From assembly GCA_035236585.1 (NCBI GenBank), contig CP141130.1, positions 33,801,501-33,865,500 of the forward strand: a stretch of 64,000 bases of DNA, given 5' to 3'. The stretch is from Warburgia ugandensis (lineage: Eukaryota > Streptophyta > Magnoliopsida > Canellales > Canellaceae). Positions 38,207 to 51,004 of the stretch are shown piece after piece (the first letter of the stretch is position 1; each line of letters begins with the position of its first letter). Under the pieces are notes generated by a model that did no database searches, had not been told where the DNA came from, and saw nothing but the letters and a program-made list of their open reading frames with translations. Made by a program: the position numbers and the translations under genes.

Positions 38207-40152
38207 TTTTATTAGAAAGTGGTGATTGTGAGATAGCTGTACATCTCTACTGAATTTAGTGCTTTTCTACCAGTGATAATTTGGAAGTGTCAATGAATTT
38301 AGATGATAAAAAGAAAATCAAAACAAAACCTTATGAATAGGACAGATCCTAAATATTTCTCATCATTTTACATGTAAAATTTAAAAACAGCTCCCTTGGA
38401 GACATGAAGACTTGATGAATATTACCTCTGGTATATGGCACGGACCCTAGTCATGCCTTCATTAGCACTGTAAACTGTCTCTTCGAAAACACACAGGCGT
38501 GTACACACGCACACACGCGCTCTCTGTTTCTCTCTTTTCTGAATGTGATTATATAGTGGCAAAGACGGCAATATTTACTGGTGATTCACGTGATGGTGCA
38601 GTTATGTGCACTTCTTGTGAAGCAATTAGGAGCAATATATAAGGTGCATTAAGGCCAAAAAGCAAGGTAAGATTAGCTACCATATTAATAAAGGCTAATA
38701 TGGAAGATAGGGGAGCCACTTATAGCATTTTAAAGAAGCCCCCTCAGCCATATTGGTGGTTATGGGGTAACCATGTATCGCCACATTTATAGGAATTAAT
38801 GTCAAAGACGCACGTGCCCTGTAGTTGCTCCTATTGCAAAGTTGTAGTGGGGCCATATGACGAGTACATAATATCTGTCTTCTAATTTAATATGGGTCAA
38901 AGACAATTACAGCCTTTACTGTCGTTGAGTTGAATGCTCCCCAATTTCACGAAATTTGTTCAATGGCTTGGTTTTGGGAAAGTGCTTTGTTGCTGCTTCC
39001 TTCACTGACATTGTAAGAAGTCACAGTCTCCTTCTTGCTGCGTATTAAGTCGGTATGGTTAAATTTGTTAGTGTCATTCTGAATAGAAGAGTTTGGTTAG
39101 TTTTGATTGCAATCGAGCACATTACCATGGCAAACGCGCACCTAAAAAAACTCGCAGTCGGGATTCTTTATTTTGTGGCTTATTAACTTACATGGTCTGT
39201 TTCACGCACAGAGCGTCTATGTTGAAATTGTAGTTAGTACATGACGGATTTGTTCAGATGAAGCATCCAACACGGTTTATTGATATTTTCCCCCGTTGAT
39301 CCATTGAAACAATCCGCAACCTCCTTCCCGCAATATTTAAGGAACATAGAAGAAATTGATGTTATTGTTAATAGGAAAATGTAGGAAACGTTGTAGTTGA
39401 TGCTTTGTGCCAGATTAAGACACGTAGCCTTGCGACAATTCATTAATTGCCATGTGGGGCATTTACTGTACCACTGGTGTATGTCTTGCCCTCTCCTCCA
39501 CCGTAATCGCACAATTGCCTTGCCGGAGTCCCTGTAGACGGAAAAGCCCCTTCCCTATGCTAACATTCACGGTAAACTGTTCTGGAGAAGAATAATTGAG
39601 AACGTATCTCATTGACCAAAAGAACGTGGCTTACATAGTGTGAACATTGCTAACATTGAAACAGTGGCTTACAATTACGAGGTAACAACAAAGAGAACTC
39701 ACTTCGTATGTCATCCATTGATCACATTATTTGAACTGAACCTCACATATATCCGAATCGTTCACATGATTGGTCTAAATCTAGATTTTGTTGGAGACAA
39801 AAAGGTTGTCGTTTGGATGGCCGTATGACCCTTCAATGCTCATATAAAGTGTGCTAAATGAACGCTCAGAATTTATATATGGAAAACACAGTTTGTGTTA
39901 CATTGTATACTGAACCATACCCTATGATCCTTTCATATGAATGTAAAGTACAAAGAATTAAAATAATTGATCTTGATCATTCAAATATAGTTTGAAAATT
40001 CTGTGGTCCCCACACCGGACCTCATGTTGCTATGAAGTTAGTATTCCCCAAAACTATTCCTGCTGATATACTGGTTTAGCAAATGATAATCTAAATTATA
40101 GAAGGAAGATAAAACACTTAACAAAGGAACCCCTACACAAGATATGGCACAG

Positions 40153-41788
40153 TGTTGATTATTTTACCGCAAGTATATGAGCTATTGTAGTGTAGCTGAT
40201 GCAAGTATAGGTCAATGCCACGGTGATTCGACTTAAAAAGATAGAGTTTAAATAAAATTTAATTATCTAAAAATCAAATAAAATAACAAAAATTAACTAA
40301 CAATGAAATAAAAATTTAGATCTATTTAATTGATTAGAATTACAGAATTTCAAATTCAAAAATACAAAAAAATAATTAAAAAATGCATAAAATCTACATT
40401 CTTAGCTTGATCATAGCAACTTTCTTCAAATCCAATATCATAAAAGTTGATTGGCCTTCTTGAATCTCTCCAAAATTTCCTTGATTAAAGATCCAGTGGC
40501 TAGATTGTTCAAATTCTCCAAAAAATTAATGATCTGGACTAAATAATGATTTTGGATTTTGGATGACTTAGATTGATTTTTGAATTTCAAATTGAAGATT
40601 AGAGATGTTGAATAATCTAAGAGATGTCCTAATAAAAAGAATCTAAAAATTAATTAAAAATCTAATGAGAAATAGATAAGGAAATAGAAAAATCTTGTTT
40701 GTTAAGGCTAACCGTTGATTAGGTTAAGCCTTATCAAATCGACTTGAATTGTGCAATTCCTAGATAGACAGAACAAAGATAAAGCAAAATAGGAATAAGT
40801 TGAAAGGGATGAAAATGTAATTGAAATTATTGTTTGAAAGGTAATATTGGAATTTAAGAGAAATAGATTTAAATGAAAAAAAAAGGAAACTTGCCGGAGG
40901 AGGGAGAAGATGCAAGGGGACAAGAGAAGACGTGGAAGAAGAGGAGAAGGAGAGAACAGGGAAAATTGGAGAAAACACCCGGATTGAGTTTTCTTTGTTT
41001 GGGATCGTGGGAGAATGCTGGATGCCGGTGAACACAGAGGAGAAGGGAGCAGGGAACAAAACCGAGAAAGGAGCTATTGGCGATGAAGAAGGCCGACAGA
41101 CAGAGGGACTGCGGTAGAGAGGGGAGAAGTAGGGGAGATGAGGAGTGGCTCTAAGCAGAGAAAGAAACATAGCAAGAGAGTGAGCCATGCTTGGATAGGG
41201 TGCTGTTGGCGTGACAGAGAGAGATGGGTATTGGTTGGGGGCAAAGAAGTGTGCAAGGGAGAGGAACAGGGGAGAGGAAAGGGAAGAACAAGAGTTGGAG
41301 CAGGGCCAGGCGCGTGGCAGAGGAAGGAGTGAGTTGGGTCAGGGCCGGTGCGATAGTGATGGAGAAGAGGAGGAGAGAGAAGCTGGTGATGGTGAAAGTT
41401 CTCCGACAGAGGGAGAAACAAAAAGCAGGGAGAGTGGTGGGGTGCAACAGTGTAGTTGCGATGAAAGAGAGAGGAGAGGATGCGAGAGAGATAGTTTGGG
41501 CTGGTGATCTCTACAGAGCAGAGGGCCTGAGAGGGAGAGGTGCCAGCCGATGAAGAGGAGGTGGTTAGGTGAGAAGAGATGAAATAGAGAGGGAGAAAAG
41601 GGTGGAGACGGGTGGCAAGGTCAGTATCCTCCTTCTGGTGTAGTGATGATAGAGAAGAGGGAGAACGATTGAGAGATAGAGAGGGGAGAGATGCTGAGCA
41701 GAGCGGTGGTACTGGCCTGGTGCGGTAAAAGTGTGCATTGATGCAGTTGGAGAAGGTAATAGAGAAAGGAACGGTGGAGGGATGTTCG

Positions 41789-41852
<64 letters not shown>

Positions 41853-42622
41853 CAGTTCTGAGGGTGGTTGTGTGCGTGAAAGATAAAGGAGCAGTGGAGA
41901 GGGAAGGGCAAAGAAGATACATAGATAGAGAAAGAAGAGGGATGCGAGCAAGAGAGAGAGAGAAGGGAGAGAGGGAGGCGGGTACGGGAGAGAGTGATGT
42001 AGAGAGGGGAAGAGATGGTGGAGAGAGAAGGTAGAGTGAAAGAGAAAGGGGGGTCAGTTTCCTTCAGCCCTCTCATGGTCTAAGAGAGAGGAGAGGAGGT
42101 ATTTGACTGCCTTCCACCTTATAATCTATTTCCACCTTTCTCTTTTGTTTTTTTCTCTTTTAATTTTGGTTTTCTTTCCCCATTTTCCTTCAAGCAGCTT
42201 TCCTCTACAATTTAGCAATCTCCACTTTTGGAAACTCACCAAATTATGTATGTTTCAATTCCTCTTCAACATTCCTCCTTTAGTTTTGCCCTTTTTCAAA
42301 TAGATATACTTCCTTAATTAATTGACTGTGTGCCTTTTGTTCTTTGATTGCGATCTAGTCTATTGATTCGATCGAAGCTATTCAATGTTTAATTTGGTTG
42401 ATCTGCACTATATAAGACTCAATTAGATTTATTTTGATCATACTTTAATCCACGGATTAGCTCTTAGTGATCATCTAACCATTAAATTTTGCAAATTAAA
42501 GGTTAGATGATTAATTGGAACTAAAATTAAAATTATGCTAAAAATTATAAATTTGATGGGTTAGATGATCTAATTAAATACTATATTAGGGATATTTTGG
42601 CTAAAATCAAACACTTAATACA
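40153..42622 (-). repeat. LTR-D, 3' LTR (2,470 bp)
   Basis: On the minus strand it starts TGTATTAAGTGTTTG and ends GTAAAATAATCAACA. It is preceded by the purine tract. It contains the GA microsatellite at 41791-41850 within a long purine-biased stretch (40900-42050) that produces overlapping Ser/Leu/Pro and Glu/Arg/Gly open frames, including the 282-codon frame at 41074-41922. Confidence 0.88.
41791..41850. repeat. (GA)n microsatellite in LTR-D
   Basis: About 30 GA units; CT in LTR sense. Confidence 0.98.
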
Positions 42623-44465
42623 CCCCCTAGCTAGCATTTTGCTAGTCCCGAGTAAAATATGCCCAAAACTAAATTCCAAATTTTCAAGTCAATGCTACTA
42701 TTTTCTTAGAGAATTATCTTCAACAAAATTATCAACTTTAGCAAAGTAATAAAAATGAATAAAGAATTCAAAACCCTACCCAGATGCTAAAAGCATTCCA
42801 CTTAAGCTCAAATCTCGATTGAGTATGTGTGAGTGTACAATCCACACATAGGATAATCTTTATCTCTAAGTTGACTTCTAACTTTTGAACTCCATCTGAA
42901 ATATATTTTGACCTTAATTTTCACTAATAACATACACTTATAACTAGAATCTCTAATATAAAGGTTCAAATTATATATCTCTTTTAAATATGTAAGTAGT
43001 GTAGATAATAGCAAAATTTTCTCACACATACTCATGAAGGATCAGGAGTTACTAAGAAATTTTATTTTTGATCCCTTTAGAATGGATGCTATTAGCTTTG
43101 AATATTTAGAAATACTACTCTTTAAATTCAATCTATTCATGTCCTCATCAAGACTATATTCATCTTAAAATTAATAAGTCTTAATTAAGACGGAAAGTAG
43201 GCTTAGGACAGAGTACCAAAGAAACGGTATAAAGGGTATTCAAAATTTTTTGAAAAATAAGTATATGTCTTTTAAAGTTGACAATTCTTTCTTTTTTATA
43301 TAGAAGTGAATATTTCTTTTCTCACTTTTTTTTTTTTGCATTATTCAAACTTTTTTTTTCTTTTGATTTTTGAATATCTTTGAAGAACATTACTTATTTT
43401 ATTTTTATATTCACTTTATTTTTATATTGCAACTAAAAAGTATTTCTTCATTCATCTCTAACTTATTTTTCAAATAAAATAGGTAATGGATAATTTATAC
43501 TGGGTTAATATGGGTAGAGGTAATTTGGGTGGGAAAAGAAAAATGCTTATATAAAAGGCTCAAATTGGCTAACTAGTGGTAAAAATACTTTTGGAGTAGG
43601 CTTTATGTCTTTAGGTTAACAAGAAAGATGGCCTAAATCCTTTTCTAGGTTTCATATAATCAATCAAATTCAATGAACTTCCAAAATTTTAAAGGTAATA
43701 CTCTAATAATTCAGGTAATTAGCCAAATGTAAAAATTGGTGGGGTCAAATTTTCTTTAAGCACGCTGAAGAAAAATTAGGAACAATTTTAACCTCTAAAA
43801 AAGAATTGAATGGCATTAGAACTCACTTAAGTTATAGGTCTCCATTGAATTTCTTTAGGATCTCTAAGTTATAACTACTTATCAATTTAGACTATGTATA
43901 TGCAACTGCGTGTACAAATGTGATTTAAGACTTTTCTTTTATGGAATACAAAATGAATAAAATAATAAATTAATCATGTACAATTCCATCAATAAGCTAA
44001 AGTTATCTTGAACATACATAAAAAAATTCAATTCTCATCATAGTGTAGGAATTGACCTAAAAATTTCCAATTTTTTAGCAAATTGTTCAAAATTTTAAAT
44101 TAAGAGAAAAAACTAACAAAACTAGAATTTGCTAAAATTCTACACCCCCAACTTGAAAGAAACATTGTCTTAAATGTTTAAAAAGTAGGATGATGTAATG
44201 CATTGAGAAATGAAGAAATGGGAGACGCTAAAAAGAAAGTTCTAAAAAAACTAACGTACATAATTAGTATGGATGGAAAATTTTAGAGGAATTTTTTTTA
44301 CTAAATTCAAAACTTCCCTGGGTCCCATACAAAATGAGCTAGATAGGCATTTGGAAAGGAAAGATGAGTGAATTTATCTTGCAAGTTTGAAATTTTTATT
44401 TTATCACAAGGCTAAATAAATATATCTCCAGGCGACTTCTCATAATTAGAGATAATATTTGAAGC
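42623..44465 (-). other. Gypsy 3' untranslated region (second copy)
   Basis: Reverse-complement homologue of 32700-34080. The segment directly follows the end of gag, so all of pol is absent between about 44466 and the 3' region. The purine tract TAGGGGGTG adjoins LTR-D. Confidence 0.78.
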
Positions 44466-44744
44466 TTAATGTAGCCTTTGTGGAAATGGAGCAAGGATAT
44501 CATATGACTTAATGGGTGGAACATTTTCCTTATCAACTATCTCAGCCTTTTTAGGACCAGATTTTTCCATTATTTTACCACTATGAATAATGGTAACTGC
44601 CTTTATTTGTTCTATGTTTGTAATTGAAGAATTAATCTCACCAACCATATCCATATCATCAAGGTTTTCATTTAGTGCTATAGGACACTGCCCTTTGTCA
44701 ATGGTCTGCAGCATTTGTGACATCATATCCTTTAATTCAGTCAT
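44466..44744 (-). pseudogene. gypsy gag C-terminal/linker remnant (second copy)
   Basis: A 92-codon minus frame: MTELKDMMSQMLQTIDKGQC, VTIIHSGKIMEKSGPKKAEI, ending DILAPFPQRLH. It matches the linker at 29370-29650 of the first gypsy copy (SGK/GGK...APFPQRL). The frame ends where protease should begin and the DNA then passes directly into the 3' region, marking the pol deletion point. Confidence 0.8.
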
Positions 44745-44999
44745 GGATTCTGTGTTCTCTTATAATTAGGCTTTAATTTGAGCAATTTTCTTCTCCTAGT
44801 ATTGCATGGATTGATAAAAGTTATCCTGTACTTTCCTCTTAGGTGGAGGAAGGTAAGGTCTAGGAGCAAGTGGTCCTCAATTTTGATGATAGGGTTGGCA
44901 TTGGGCTTATATGAGACATTAGCATTATATTCATTTCTCCAACTGACAATAGGATGATTACTCCAATTAAAATTATGTCTCTAAAGATGGGGGAAAGTG

Positions 45000-45830
45000 T
45001 TGCTCATAAGAATGTGTTGTTCATAAATTGCATCTTGAAATGCAGGAGCGATGGGACATTCCTAAGTGGGGTGTGTATTACTTTCACAAATATCACACAC
45101 TTGTTTGACTTTCTTAGACTAGAATTTTCCCGTTTCCATGGCCTCAACTATTTTAGCTAGGGATGCTATTTTATTATTAATATTGTCTTTTTTAGCTATA
45201 GCATATATTCCTCCCCTATTAGATGTGGTGGTAGACTTAGGCTTGTTTTGGTAACCTACTTTTTCTAAAGCAGGCTAAGTTTGTGTACTCTCTGCTAGCC
45301 ATTCCAAACATTCTTATGCCTCTTTAGGTCATTTTGTTTAAGAAATTAACATTTCACATCATTTCAACAATTGGCACATATCAAAATTAAGTCCTTCATA
45401 AAAAAAAGCTAATGATATGACAAAGTTAATATCCATGATGTAGACAAGTTAATAATAATTCCTTGAATCTTTCTTAGCATTGATAGAAATTTTCTTTATC
45501 CTTCTAGGTGAAATTCATTATATTTTGGTAAAGAGAATTTGTCTTATGTATAGGAAAGAACTTATTTAAGAACTTCCTAGTCATTTCTTTCCATGTTCGT
45601 ATGGAATCCGCTGGTAATGAATGTAACCACATCTTAGCTTTTTCCTTTAAAGAAAAAGAAAATAGTTTCAGTCTTACCATATCTAATTCGATGTTTTGTG
45701 TATGTTGGGTCATGCACACTTCATCGAATTCTTTTAAATGCAGGTAAGGACTCTCACTATCCAACCTATAAAATTTAGGAAGTAATTGAATTACTCCTAC
45801 CTTTTATTCAATCATACCAACATTTGGAGA
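45000..45830 (-). pseudogene. gypsy gag remnant (second copy)
   Basis: The minus frame at 45504-45764 reads ESPYLHLKEFDEVCMTQHTQ, VRLKLFSFSLKEKAKMWLHS, LPADSIRTWKEMTRKFLNKF and FPIHKTNSLYQNIMNF. It continues after a frameshift with FFYEGLNFDMCQLLK and, near 45040-45130, a stretch VCDICESNTHPT-stop-ECPIAP that looks like a decayed CCHC-type knuckle. It is closer to the expected Gag than the first copy but still has stops. Particle protein in a working element. Confidence 0.85.
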
Positions 45831-45839
45831 TAAAAGTAT

Positions 45840-47411
45840 ACATGAAAGTATGCTAGCATGATTAGGCTGTAAATAGTCTCTTAGTGTTTTCTCACAAGGA
45901 TTTTGGTTAGGTTAATTACCCTCATGTGTTCTAAGTTGGTCCCTTCTCCTATTTCCATGTGGTTGAGAATGATTCCTACATGCACGTATGTTATCGTTAA
46001 ATAGTGGTGGAGGATCATCTGCACAAAAGAGAGGATTGCTCTTCCATGAGGTAACATCATCATTATCTAGGATGAAAGGTGAGTCATCATCATTAAAGAG
46101 GGGATTGTTTCTTCATGGGAAAATATCTTCTCTATTAATAATGGAGTGTAAAATACTCTTTTGATCAGTGTGTGGATTTTTCATAGAATGCAACTGACTA
46201 TGTCTCTCTCTCTCTCTCTCTCTCTCTGTTTTTTTTTGTGCTTTTGTATTTTGTATGTGTGTTTGGTTTTTTTTTTTTTGTAGAAAAAATTACCCTAAAT
46301 GATGCAACCTAGGTTCTTAGAATGATGCACAAACAAAGAGCACAATTAAATAATCCTTGAGGTTAATAAGCAACAATATTTTGATTTTCTTGAATTTGTG
46401 TGGGGACGATGATTTTAGATTAGCCTAATCTAGCACTCATCCTCTCTTTCAGATTTGATTATTGCTTATTAGTTGGGTTTTGCTCTAAGGCAGTTAATAC
46501 AATCCTCATGTCATTAGACCTCAATTGACGTCAATGGAAGGCGTGGGAAAGTCACTTGGATTTTAAGGCACCAGCTATAACCACAGTGCTCAGAAGCCAC
46601 TAGAGTTACAATAGATTGCATCCTATTAAGAGGGTCCTATGAGCATATGATGGCCTATATAGGTCTCTTCTAATTAATTTTAAATTAATTTCAGAGGTAG
46701 GGCTGAGCGCTTGTGGTGATTATCCTAGGCGGGCCAAGAGGTGGTGATGAAATCCACCCTTGATCTTGTGGGGTTGGGTGTCCTCATTAATTAATTTTCA
46801 CACTTTGTGGTAGTTCAATCAATATATAAATCACCTTTAAGCAATAAACGTGCCCTAAGAATGCAATTAAAAATAATAAACTAATGCAAACCCTAAAAAT
46901 ACAATAATTATCAAATATGCTTTCTATATGCAATTACACTACCAAACAATATAAAATTATTCTAAATGCAGCTATACTAAGATAATAAAGAGAGTGAGGA
47001 AAACTTACTATAGGGTTTCTGATGAAGATATAGTGTGGGTTACCTTATCTCACACTTGCTCTGTTTTAAAACAACCCTTTTTAAAATTGGAATTAAAATT
47101 GCAAGTTATAATGTGTCTCACTACAAGATTCATTAAAATAAAAAGGAAAAGTCCTATTTTAGGCAAGCAAGGAAATTCTATTTATTTGATGAAGCTCCAC
47201 TTGCCAAATTTTTCACTTTCCAATTTCCTAAAAAATAAAAATAGCAATAAGTACCAAATTCAGGAAATATAGTGATTATGCATTAAGAAAAAATAAAAAA
47301 TGCACTTAGAAATGCATAGAATGCTAAAACAATGCAATTTCTAGAATATTTTCTTTTTTTTTTGAATATTTTTGGATTTTTTATTAAATTTTATGACAAC
47401 TCGATTATGGG
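45840..47411 (-). other. Gypsy leader (second copy)
   Basis: Non-coding stretch between primer-binding site and gag, homologous to 14274-15799. It contains a short (CT)n run at 46202-46227 and the block at 46380-46830 that is also detectable in the solo LTR at 53399-58206. Confidence 0.7.
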
Positions 47412-47429
47412 TCCTCAAAAATGGTGTAA
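47412..47429 (-). promoter_or_regulatory. Degraded tRNA-Asp-type primer-binding site
   Basis: The minus strand reads TTACACCATTTTTGAGGA six bases after the LTR end, alignable to TGGCGCCGTTGCCGGGGA with many C-to-T and G-to-A changes. Called by position and by alignment with 14256-14273. Confidence 0.6.
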
Positions 47430-49102
47430 AAAATTTGTTGATTATTTTACCGTAGGTGCACAGGCTATTATAGTGTAGTTAATGTAAGTACGGGTCGATT
47501 CCACTGGGGCTCAACTTGATGGAGTTTAAATAAAATTTAATTGTCTAAAAATCAAAGAAATTAATAAAAATTAAATAATAATGAAATAAAATTTAGATCT
47601 ATTTAACTAATGAGGATTACACAATTTCAAATACAAAAATACAAAAATTAACTAAGAAACGCATAAAATATACTTCCCTAGCTTGACCATAGCCAATTTC
47701 TTCAAATCTAATATCATAAAAAGTCGATCAGCCTTCATGAATCTCTCCAAAATGTCCTTGATTGAAGATCCAATGGCTGAATTGTTCAAATTCTACCAAA
47801 AATTGATGATTTGGGCTAAATAATGATTTGGATTTTTGGATGGCTTAGATTGACTTTTGGATTTGAAATATAAGACCAGAGATATTGAATAAGCTAAGAG
47901 ATGTCCTGAGAACAAAATCTAAAAATTAATTGAAAATCTAATGAGAATTAGATAAGGAAATAGAAAAATATTGTTTGTTAAGGCTAATTGTTGATTAGTT
48001 TAAGCCTTAACAAATCGCCTTAGATTAGGCAATTCCTAGATAGACAGAACAAAGATAAAGTAAAATTGAAATAAGCTGAAAGGGATGAAAATGTAATTGA
48101 AAATATTGTCTAAAGGGCAAAATTAGAATTGAAGAGAAAAATAGATTTAAATGTAAAAAAAAAAAGGAAACTTACTGGAGGAGGGAGATGATATAGGGGA
48201 GAAGAGAAGAAGATGAGGAGGAGGAGGAGGAGAAAATAGGGAAAATGTTGAAAACCTAGATTGGGTTTTCTCTGTTTAAGATGGTGGGAGAATGCCGGAT
48301 GCCAATGAACGAAGAGGAGAAGGGGACGAAGAACAAAATTAAGAAAGGAGCTACCAGTAATGAAACCAACTAGCAGACAGAGGGACTGCAATAGAGAGGG
48401 GAGAAGCAGGGGAGATTAGGAGTGGTGCTGAGTAGAGAATGAAACAGGGGGAGAGAGTGAGTCGTGCTTAGATAGGGTGTTGCTGATGTGACAGAGAGAG
48501 GTGGGTATTGGTCGTGTGCGAAGATGGGTCCGAGGGAGAAGGAACAGGGGAGAGCGAAGGGAAGAACATGAGTTGGAGAAGGGCCAGGCATGTGATAGAC
48601 TAAGGGGCAAGCTGGGGTAGGGCCGGTGCGACTGTGATGGAGAAGAAGAGGAGAGAGAACCAAGTGACGGTGAAAGTTCTCTGATAGAGGGAGAAACGAA
48701 AAGCAAAGAGAGTGGTGGGCTGCGTTGAAGGAGAGAGGAGGTGAGGAGCAGAGGAGCGAATGTGAGAGAGATAGTTTGGTCTGGTGATCTTTATAGAGCA
48801 GAGAGCTTGAGAGAGAGTGATAGGTGCTAGCTGATGAAGAGGAGATGGTCAGGTGAGAAGAGATGTAATAGAGAGGGAGAAAAGGATGGAGATGGGGGTG
48901 GCAAGATCACTATCCTCCTTCTAATGCAGTGATGATAGAGAAGGATGATAGAGAAGAGGGAGAAAGATCAAGAGATAGAGAGGGGAGAGATGCTGAGCAG
49001 AGCGGTGGAGTTGGTCGGGTGTGGTGAAGGTGCGCATTGATGCGGTAGGAGAAGGTGACAGAGAAAGGAACGGTGGAGGGATGTTTAGTAGTGACAAACA
49101 TA

Positions 49103-49245
<143 letters not shown>

Positions 49246-49402
49246 TAGGGGTGGTGATGGTGCAGTGAAGTCGTAGCGATCGAGATAGAGGGCAGTTCTG
49301 AGGGTGGTTGTGTCTGTTAAAGATAAAGGAGCAGTGGAGAGGGAAGGGGAAAGAAGAGACATAAATAGAGAAAGAAGAGGGATGCAAGCAAGAGAGGGAA
49401 AG

Positions 49403-49545
49403 TGTGAAGGCTTAGGTGCCCCATAGATAGGAGACGGCTCAGGGATAGAGAGTTAGTCCCACATCACTAAGGGGGCTGATTGTATGGGTGGCCAGTTTCC
49501 CAGAGTAAAAATATTATTATATGTGGGAGCCACTGGGTTGTTACA
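49403..49545 (+). repeat. TRIM 5' LTR (143 bp)
   Basis: Identical in plan to the 3' LTR but without an 86-bp segment that the 3' LTR has after CTAAGG. The junction carries an AGG microhomology, consistent with a deletion here. Confidence 0.9.
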
Positions 49546-49547
49546 TA

Positions 49548-49559
49548 TGGTATTAGAGC
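49548..49559 (+). promoter_or_regulatory. TRIM primer-binding site
   Basis: TGGTATTAGAGC against the consensus TGGTATCAGAGC. Confidence 0.85.
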
Positions 49560-49649
49560 TAACCCCTGACCCGATGTGTGGTTGGCCACACGCATGCGCT
49601 TGATTTCATGGTTAACACACAGGGATGCGTGTTCCCTAAGGAGGGAAGA

Positions 49650-49878
49650 TGTGAAGGCCTAGGTACCCCTTACATGGGAGATGGCTCAGGGATAGAGAGT
49701 TAGTCCCACATTGCTAAGGAAAAAGTATTGATAAGAGTGGTGCGTGACTCTCCTTACAATAAGGCCTTTTCCTCAAGAAATCGAGGAAGAACAAAACTGT
49801 GAGGGGGCTGGTTGTATGGGTGGCTAGTTTCCTAGAGCAGACAATATTATTGTATGTGGGAGCCACCGGGCTGTTATA
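49650..49878 (+). repeat. TRIM 3' LTR (229 bp)
   Basis: Full-length repeat. The terminal CA has become TA. Confidence 0.9.
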
Positions 49879-50480
49879 GAAAATGAGGGAGAGAAGGGAG
49901 AGAGGGAGGCGGGTACGGGAGAGAAAGCGAAGAGGAGAGGGGAAGAGTTGGTGGAGCGAGAAGGGAGAGTGAAAGAGAAAGCGGGGGGAGGGGGGGGGGT
50001 TTAGTTTCCTTCAGCTCTCCTATGGTCCAAGAGAGAGGAGAGGGGGTATTTGGCTACCTTCCACCTTATAATCTATCTTCACCTTTGGAAACTCCCCAAA
50101 TTTTGTATGTTTCAATTCCTCTTCAACATTCCTGCTTTAGTTTTGTCCATTTTTAAATAGATATACTTCCTTAATCAATTGACCGTGTGCCTTTTGTTCC
50201 TTAATGGTGATTTAGTCCATTGATTCAATCCAAGCCATTCAATGTTCAATTTGGTTGATCTGCACCCTACAAAACCTAATTACATTGATTTTGATCATAC
50301 TTTAATCCACAGACTAGCTCTTAATGATCATCTAACCATTAAATTTTACAAATTAAAGATTAAATGATTAATTGGAACTAAAATTAAAATTAAGCTAAAA
50401 ATTATAAATTTGATGGGTTAGATGATGTAATTAAATGCTAAGTTAGGGATATTTTGGTCAAAATTAAACACTTAATACCA

Positions 50481-51004
50481 ACCCCAACTAGCATTTAGCT
50501 AGTCCCAAGCAAAACAGCCCTAAAACTAAATTCCAAAAATTATTTTTAAGTCAACTCTACTTTTTCCTTGGAGAATTATCTTCAACAAAACTATAAACTT
50601 TAGTAAACTAATAAAAATGAATGAAGAATTCAAAACCCTACCCAGATGCTAAAAACATTCCACTTAAGCTCAAATCTTGATTGAGTGTGTCTGTGTACAG
50701 TCTACACATAGAATAATCTTTATCTCTATGTAGACTTCTAACCTTTGAACTCCATCTGAAATATGTTTTGACCTCAATCCTCACTAATGATATACACTCA
50801 AAAATATAATCTCTTAGATAAAGGTTCAAATCATATCTTTCTTTTAAATATGTAAGTAGAGTAGATAAAAGCAAAATTTTCTCACATATACTCATGAAGG
50901 AACAAGAGTTATCAAGGAATTTTATTTTTGATCCCTTTAGAATGGATGCCATTAGCTTTGAATATTTAGAAATATTACTCTTTAAATCGTATCTATTCTT
51001 GTCC
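50481..51004 (-). other. 3' interior fragment of a second gypsy element
   Basis: Closely parallels 42623-43148: AACTAGCATTTAGCTAGTCC against the matching stretch at 42628-42650, and onward to TCTATTCTTGTCCT against TCTATTCATGTCCT. Similarity stops abruptly at about 51004, the break point of the tandem. Confidence 0.85.

Larger units (their letters stand above)
36029..40152. other. Mostly unassigned interval between two gypsy copies
   Basis: About 4.1 kb. It holds a (TA)n microsatellite (37059-37108), a TATA/AAACCCTAG promoter-like stretch (37393-37416), and a C/G-run stretch at 38085-38206 that looks like the end of a hAT-type non-autonomous element. Short open frames (for example 39234-39512, minus) match nothing I recognise. 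This is the most likely place for low-copy DNA, but no exon structure can be supported. Confidence 0.4.
49403..49878 (+). mobile_element. TRIM (terminal-repeat retrotransposon in miniature) inside LTR-E
   Basis: Two direct repeats, 49403-49545 and 49650-49878, both starting TGTGAAGGC and ending TGTTACA/TGTTATA, flank a 104-bp interior. A primer-binding site, TGGTATTAGAGC (49548-49559, initiator tRNA-Met type, one mismatch), lies two bases after the first repeat. A purine tract GGAGGGAAGA (49640-49649) lies immediately before the second. Flanks gaaag (49398-49402) and gaaaa (49879-49883) are a 4/5 target duplication. At 476 bp with no coding capacity, this is the TRIM architecture. It lacks anything like the 5S rRNA segment of Cassandra TRIMs. 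It would depend on proteins from another LTR retrotransposon. Confidence 0.92.

Noticed and set aside
41074..41922. 282-codon minus-strand open frame, and similar frames at 8704-10182, 40760-41188 and 48110-49387
   Set aside because: They lie in the purine-biased middle of gypsy LTRs, run through the GA microsatellite (Ser/Leu repeats) and have no domain; the same composition opens frames on both strands and in several phases.
49403..49878. Cassandra-type TRIM with a 5S rRNA promoter
   Set aside because: No 5S-like A box, intermediate element or C box is visible in either LTR.
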